Shown piece after piece: positions 61,101 to 64,000 of a DNA stretch of 64,000 bases. Both the position numbers and the translations under genes were made by a program. The DNA is from JAWPMT01 sp965227935 (lineage in GTDB: Bacteria > Bacteroidota > Bacteroidia > Cytophagales > Cyclobacteriaceae): positions 105,284-169,283 of the forward strand of contig CBDDGS010000047.1 of assembly GCA_965227935.1 (NCBI GenBank). Direction: 5' to 3'. Each line of letters starts with the position of its first letter. Positions within the stretch are counted from its first letter, which is position 1. Under the pieces are notes generated by a model, which had not been told where the DNA came from, made no database searches, and was given only the letters and a program-made list of their open reading frames with translations.

Positions 61101-64000
61101 CCATTCCGGTAGCTCCGCAATCGTCGGACAGGCCTTCGAAGTCGTCCGTCCAATCCACAGGCCCACAGTTATCGCTGGCTTGTGCTCCTGCCTGACTGGC
61201 TAGCCAAGCTTGCAGATCTGCAGCATTACCGGCACCATCACATTCAACTGCTAGGTCAGAGGCTCCGGTGTCGATGATAGGATCTTCATCATCCGTCACC
61301 GTGATCTCCATCGTGCACGTCGCCGTGTTGCCATGAATGTCTGTAACCGTCCACGTAACCGTCGTCGTGCCTACTGGATAGGTGTCACTCGCATCGGCCG
61401 TGCCGTTGTAATCATTCACCACACTCGCAACACCGCAGTTGTCATCGGTAACTGGTGATGGTACCGCTACCGCAGCATTACATACGCCCGCATCTGCCGT
61501 CTGGGTAATATCATCAGGACACGCAATCGTTGGATCTTCATCATCCGTCACAGTGATATCCATCGTACACGTCGCCGTGTTGCCATGAATGTCTGTAACC
61601 GTCCACGTAACCGTCGTCGTGCCTACTGGATAGGTGTCACTCGCATCGGCCGTGCCGTTGTAATCATTCACCACACTCGCAACACCGCAGTTGTCATCGG
61701 TAACTGGCGATGGTACCGCTACCGCAGCATTACATACGCCCGCATCTGCCGTCTGCGTGATGTCATCAGGACAGGCAATCGTTGGATCTTCATCATCCGT
61801 CACAGTGATATCCATCGTACACGTCGCCGTGTTGCCATGAATGTCTGTAACCGTCCACGTAACCGTCGTCGTGCCTACTGGATAGGTGTCACTCGCATCG
61901 GCCGTGCCATTGTAATCATTCACCACACTCGCAACACCGCAGTTGTCATCGGTAACTGGTGATGGTACCGCTACCGCAGCATTACATACGCCCGCATCTG
62001 CCGTCTGGGTAATATCATCAGGACACGCAATCGTTGGATCTTCATCATCCGTCACAGTGATATCCATCGTACACGTCGCCGTGTTGCCATGAATGTCTGT
62101 AACCGTCCACGTAACCGTCGTCGTGCCTACTGGATAGGTGTCACTCGCATCGGCCGTGCCATTGTAATCATTCACCACACTCGCAACACCGCAGTTGTCA
62201 TCGGTAACTGGCGATGGTACCGCTACCGCAGCATTACATACGCCCGCATCTGCCGTCTGCGTGATGTCATCAGGACAGGCAATCGTTGGATCTTCATCAT
62301 CCGTCACAGTGATATCCATCGTACACGTCGCCGTGTTGCCATGAATGTCTGTAACCGTCCACGTAACCGTCGTCGTGCCTACTGGATAGGTGTCACTCGC
62401 ATCGGCCGTGCCGTTGTAATCATTCACCACACTCGCAACACCGCAGTTGTCATCGGTAACTGGTGATGGTACCGCTACCGCAGCATTACATACGCCCGCA
62501 TCTGCCGTCTGGGTAATATCATCAGGACAGGCAATCGTTGGATCTTCATCATCCGTCACAGTGATCTCCATCGTACACGTCGCCGTGTTGCCATGAATGT
62601 CTGTAACCGTCCACGTAACCGTCGTCGTGCCTACTGGATAGGTGTCACTCGCATCGGCCGTGCCGTTGTAATCATTCACCACACTCGCAACACCGCAGTT
62701 GTCATCGGTAACTGGTGATGGTACCGCTACCGCAGCATTACATACGCCCGCATCTGCCGTCTGCGTGATGTCATCAGGACAGGCAATCGTTGGATCTTCA
62801 TCATCCGTCACAGTGATATCCATCGTACACGTCGCCGTGTTGCCATGAATGTCTGTAACCGTCCACGTAACCGTCGTCGTGCCTACTGGATAGGTGTCAC
62901 TCGCATCGGCCGTGCCGTTGTAATCATTCACCACACTCGCAACACCGCAGTTGTCATCGGTAACTGGCGTTGGTACCGCTACCGCAGCATTACATACGCC
63001 CGCATCTGCCGTCTGAGTAATGTCATCAGGACACGCGATCGTTGGATCTTCATCATCCGTCACAGTGATATCCATCGTACACGTCGCCGTGTTGCCATGA
63101 ATGTCTGTAACCGTCCACGTAACCGTCGTCGTGCCTACTGGATAGGTGTCACTCGCATCGGCCGTGCCATTGTAATCATTCACCACACTCGCAACACCGC
63201 AGTTGTCATCGGTAACTGGTGATGGTACCGCTACCGCAGCATTACATACGCCCGCATCTGCCGTCTGCGTGATGTCATCAGGACAGGCAATCGTTGGATC
63301 TTCATCATCCGTCACAGTGATATCCATCGTACACGTCGCCGTGTTGCCATGAATGTCTGTAACCGTCCACGTAACCGTCGTCGTGCCTACTGGATAGGTG
63401 TCACTCGCATCGGCCGTGCCGTTGTAATCATTCACCACACTCGCAACACCGCAGTTGTCATCGGTAACTGGCGATGGTACCGCTACCGCAGCATTACATA
63501 CGCCCGCATCTGCCGTCTGCGTGATGTCATCAGGACAGGCAATCGTTGGATCTTCATCATCCGTCACAGTGATATCCATCGTACACGTCGCCGTGTTGCC
63601 ATGAATGTCTGTAACCGTCCACGTAACCGTCGTCGTGCCTACTGGATAGGTGTCACTAGCATCGGCCGTGCCGTTGTAATCATTCACCACACTCGCAACA
63701 CCGCAGTTGTCATCGGTAACTGGCGTTGGTACCGCTACCGCAGCATTACATACGCCCGCATCTGCCGTCTGCGTGATGTCATCAGGACAGGCAATCGTTG
63801 GATCTTCATCATCCGTCACAGTGATATCCATCGTACACGTCGCCGTGTTGCCATGAATGTCTGTAACCGTCCACGTAACCGTCGTCGTGCCTACTGGATA
63901 GGTGTCACTCGCATCGGCCGTGCCATTGTAATCATTCACCACACTCGCAACACCGCAGTTGTCATCGGTAACTGGCGATGGTACCGCTACCGCAGCATTA
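58102..64000 (-). CDS. Giant HYR-repeat surface protein with T9SS sorting tail, C-terminal part (start outside window)
   Basis: The frame is open from base 64000 to the stop at 58102: over 1960 residues seen, N-terminus missing. From the N-terminal side: about eleven near-identical 84-residue HYR units (61270-64000; CPDDITQTADAGVCNAA, TVTWTVTDIHGNTATC); about five divergent ~85-residue Ig-like units (ECDGAGN...ASDDC...TVTFTATDDCG); a SprB/PKD-type segment (DQPECYDDNGEARV); a Cys-rich unit (CSFTQGFYGGEGGIGC); and a T9SS type-A tail (AYPNPFTTKATIKFVV...LPKGMYIYRL). T9SS exports such proteins to the cell surface, often for adhesion or gliding. The terminator is at 58051. Confidence 0.93.
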   Translation of the reverse strand, partial: NAAVAVPSPVTDDNCGVASVVNDYNGTADASDTYPVGTTTVTWTVTDIHGNTATCTMDITVTDDEDPTIACPDDITQTADAGVCNAAVAVPTPVTDDNCGVASVVNDYNGTADASDTYPVGTTTVTWTVTDIHGNTATCTMDITVTDDEDPTIACPDDITQTADAGVCNAAVAVPSPVTDDNCGVASVVNDYNGTADASDTYPVGTTTVTWTVTDIHGNTATCTMDITVTDDEDPTIACPDDITQTADAGVCNAAVAVPSPVTDDNCGVASVVNDYNGTADASDTYPVGTTTVTWTVTDIHGNTATCTMDITVTDDEDPTIACPDDITQTADAGVCNAAVAVPTPVTDDNCGVASVVNDYNGTADASDTYPVGTTTVTWTVTDIHGNTATCTMDITVTDDEDPTIACPDDITQTADAGVCNAAVAVPSPVTDDNCGVASVVNDYNGTADASDTYPVGTTTVTWTVTDIHGNTATCTMEITVTDDEDPTIACPDDITQTADAGVCNAAVAVPSPVTDDNCGVASVVNDYNGTADASDTYPVGTTTVTWTVTDIHGNTATCTMDITVTDDEDPTIACPDDITQTADAGVCNAAVAVPSPVTDDNCGVASVVNDYNGTADASDTYPVGTTTVTWTVTDIHGNTATCTMDITVTDDEDPTIACPDDITQTADAGVCNAAVAVPSPVTDDNCGVASVVNDYNGTADASDTYPVGTTTVTWTVTDIHGNTATCTMDITVTDDEDPTIACPDDITQTADAGVCNAAVAVPSPVTDDNCGVASVVNDYNGTADASDTYPVGTTTVTWTVTDIHGNTATCTMDITVTDDEDPTIACPDDITQTADAGVCNAAVAVPSPVTDDNCGVASVVNDYNGTADASDTYPVGTTTVTWTVTDIHGNTATCTMEITVTDDEDPIIDTGASDLAVECDGAGNAADLQAWLASQAGAQASDNCGPVDWTDDFEGLSDDCGATGMATVTFTATDGSGNSSTTTATFTIVDTTPPVITADAEDLTVECDGAGNLDELNDWLADNGGAEANDACGGVVWSNDFEEVSDECGATGSVTVTFTATDDCGLQSTTTATFTIEDTTPPVITADAQDGIAACGLKGEKAFYEWLFNNGGAEATDDCGDVTWSNNCPDPHGACEVTVIFTATDECGNSTDTEATFTFTNEAPVIETPAMDMTVECDGMALWELHEWLSDNGGAVASDDCSDLEWTNDFDGLTNTCGDAGSVTVTFTATDDCGLYAVTTATFTIEDTTDPMIVLMPEDEIVECDGLGNTTAFDDWIAEQGGAFAVDDCGEVTWTYEEIESADFCGLTSETTIRFIATDNCGNSSFADAKFIIQDTTPPALVGMPDDAEVCTGATYTFAIPTVTDDCAGGESILPGVTTFPEDAQLTIDFDNGFITGIFTEPTKVTFTAEDGCGNSTEETISIFIDQTSVAAVEVDQPECYDDNGEARVLVDGSVPDGNDQITIEWTGPNGFTSDQAVIGGDEFLEEGEYSVIITNVEGCVSTDSFILDRPAAISCEIDIPAFEQPVCGEHQTNVLSATVTYDASETDIVNYEWTFVDPDDLMTPVPGWYVVGDQGPEIMFAASSSPAVAILVVTDKNGCVSQCSIELEACQSAQFCSFTQGFYGGEGGIGCQLDGAIKTAGDLMQSAIPNGESQLFGIEGNMKVFELFGSEIADETIFTMMPGGGPSKALAGYATYGDLNTWNNVPIKNNGGIGNVLLSQTMALYFNIVQDSLQKPDDILALHQVVISGQYLVTATPVSCGSDQAVMGQDQYTTIPQEIINVLNDLYGGSPTIGDLYELANGFLGADQNLVDNYGNISLSSVTAAVDAINRGFDECRILIGFSNSDPEQGSRNDPEFAGTIDAENIDVKLAARGSTIDLNAYPNPFTTKATIKFVVTEKTHAVLQVYDLNGMEVQKLFDGTAEAGEVYEAKFDATALPKGMYIYRLVTEQETAVGSLVPKDRK
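61270..64000 (-). repeat. Tandem array of 252-bp HYR-encoding units
   Basis: Eleven copies with exact 252-bp (84-codon) spacing; the marker TGCC[GA]TTGTAATC starts at 61401, 61653, 61905 and so on to 63921. Copies differ at only a few sites (T/S in VP[TS]PVTDD, D/E in TCTM[DE]ITV, and synonymous changes). The six C-terminal copies alternate two forms, giving a 504-bp higher-order period. The array continues past the window edge. Confidence 0.95.

Noticed and set aside
61585..63222. Repeated plus-strand 125-residue frames in the HYR array
   Set aside because: They are the reverse-strand shadow of the HYR units, recurring at multiples of 252 bases; no signal or domain.
61270..64000. CRISPR-like periodic array
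   Set aside because: The 252-bp repeats are coding (84 codons, one open frame) with no spacers; these are HYR domains, not CRISPR.

Overview
The window looks like a chromosomal segment of a Bacteroidota bacterium, most likely from the Cytophagales or a related lineage. The evidence is a type IX secretion (T9SS) sorting tail on a giant HYR-repeat protein, a TonB receptor with a carboxypeptidase-like N-terminal domain, PadR regulators paired with FtsX/MacB-type permeases that carry an N-terminal prefix domain, a split transketolase, and a near-leaderless promoter with a TAnnTTTG-type box. No rRNA, tRNA, CRISPR array, prophage or complete insertion sequence was recognised. Both window ends fall inside genes for secreted Ig/HYR-repeat proteins, so both of those genes are partial.

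Layout: 1-1205 (minus) is the N-terminal part of a secreted repeat protein. 1547-5935 (plus) is a housekeeping cluster: MtaB tRNA methylthiotransferase, FAH-family hydrolase, M23 peptidase and PrxQ/BCP peroxiredoxin. 6223-9112 (minus) holds a kelch-like protein, a methyltransferase and an esterase. 9113-11937 is rich in repeats and contains one methyltransferase gene (9938-10771). Four copies of a composite intergenic repeat lie here, and two of them carry the same 189-bp MITE-like element with terminal inverted repeats and a 10-bp target duplication. 11938-13302 (minus) is an M28 peptidase. 13382-16429 (plus) encodes both transketolase halves and a class III aminotransferase. 16462-17631 (minus) is an aspartyl-protease-like PDZ protein. 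17822-19485 (plus) is purine nucleoside phosphorylase plus an acyltransferase. 19517-21649 (minus) is an M20 amidohydrolase plus an unknown protein. 21787-23765 (plus) is a glycosyltransferase-like/sulfotransferase pair.

23957-26455 (minus) is an ammonium transporter with a beta-barrel protein downstream. 26743-31052 (minus) is a translationally coupled amidohydrolase pair in which two of three domains have lost the HxH metal motif. 31437-31928 is a small secreted protein, and 31940-33943 (minus) a GH3 glycosidase. 34159-44895 is a membrane-remodelling block: a PadR-permease pair on minus, a solute-binding protein on minus, a lone permease on plus, and a second PadR-permease pair on plus, with no ATPase gene in sight. 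A 1.1-kb repeat-rich gap (37086-38238) separates the first pair from the rest. 45102-47454 holds a sulfide:quinone-reductase-like flavoprotein and a second sulfotransferase. 47498-53832 (plus) is an overlapping operon of a DUF1295 membrane protein, TolC, a membrane-fusion protein and an RND pump, which meets a TonB receptor (53829-56639, minus) tail to tail at a shared CTAG. 56893-57901 holds a lipoprotein and a small STAS-like protein. 58102-64000 (minus) is the giant HYR/T9SS protein, with at least eleven near-identical 252-bp tandem units.

The most unusual content is non-coding or repetitive: the nested MITE inside a dispersed hairpin repeat, the family of short GTCAT...AATCT hairpin modules found in most long gaps, the homogenised HYR array with a 504-bp higher-order period, and the candidate operators in front of both padR genes. 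I saw no clear new defence or mobile system. The permease/PadR block and the nested repeat family are the best candidates for something under-described.
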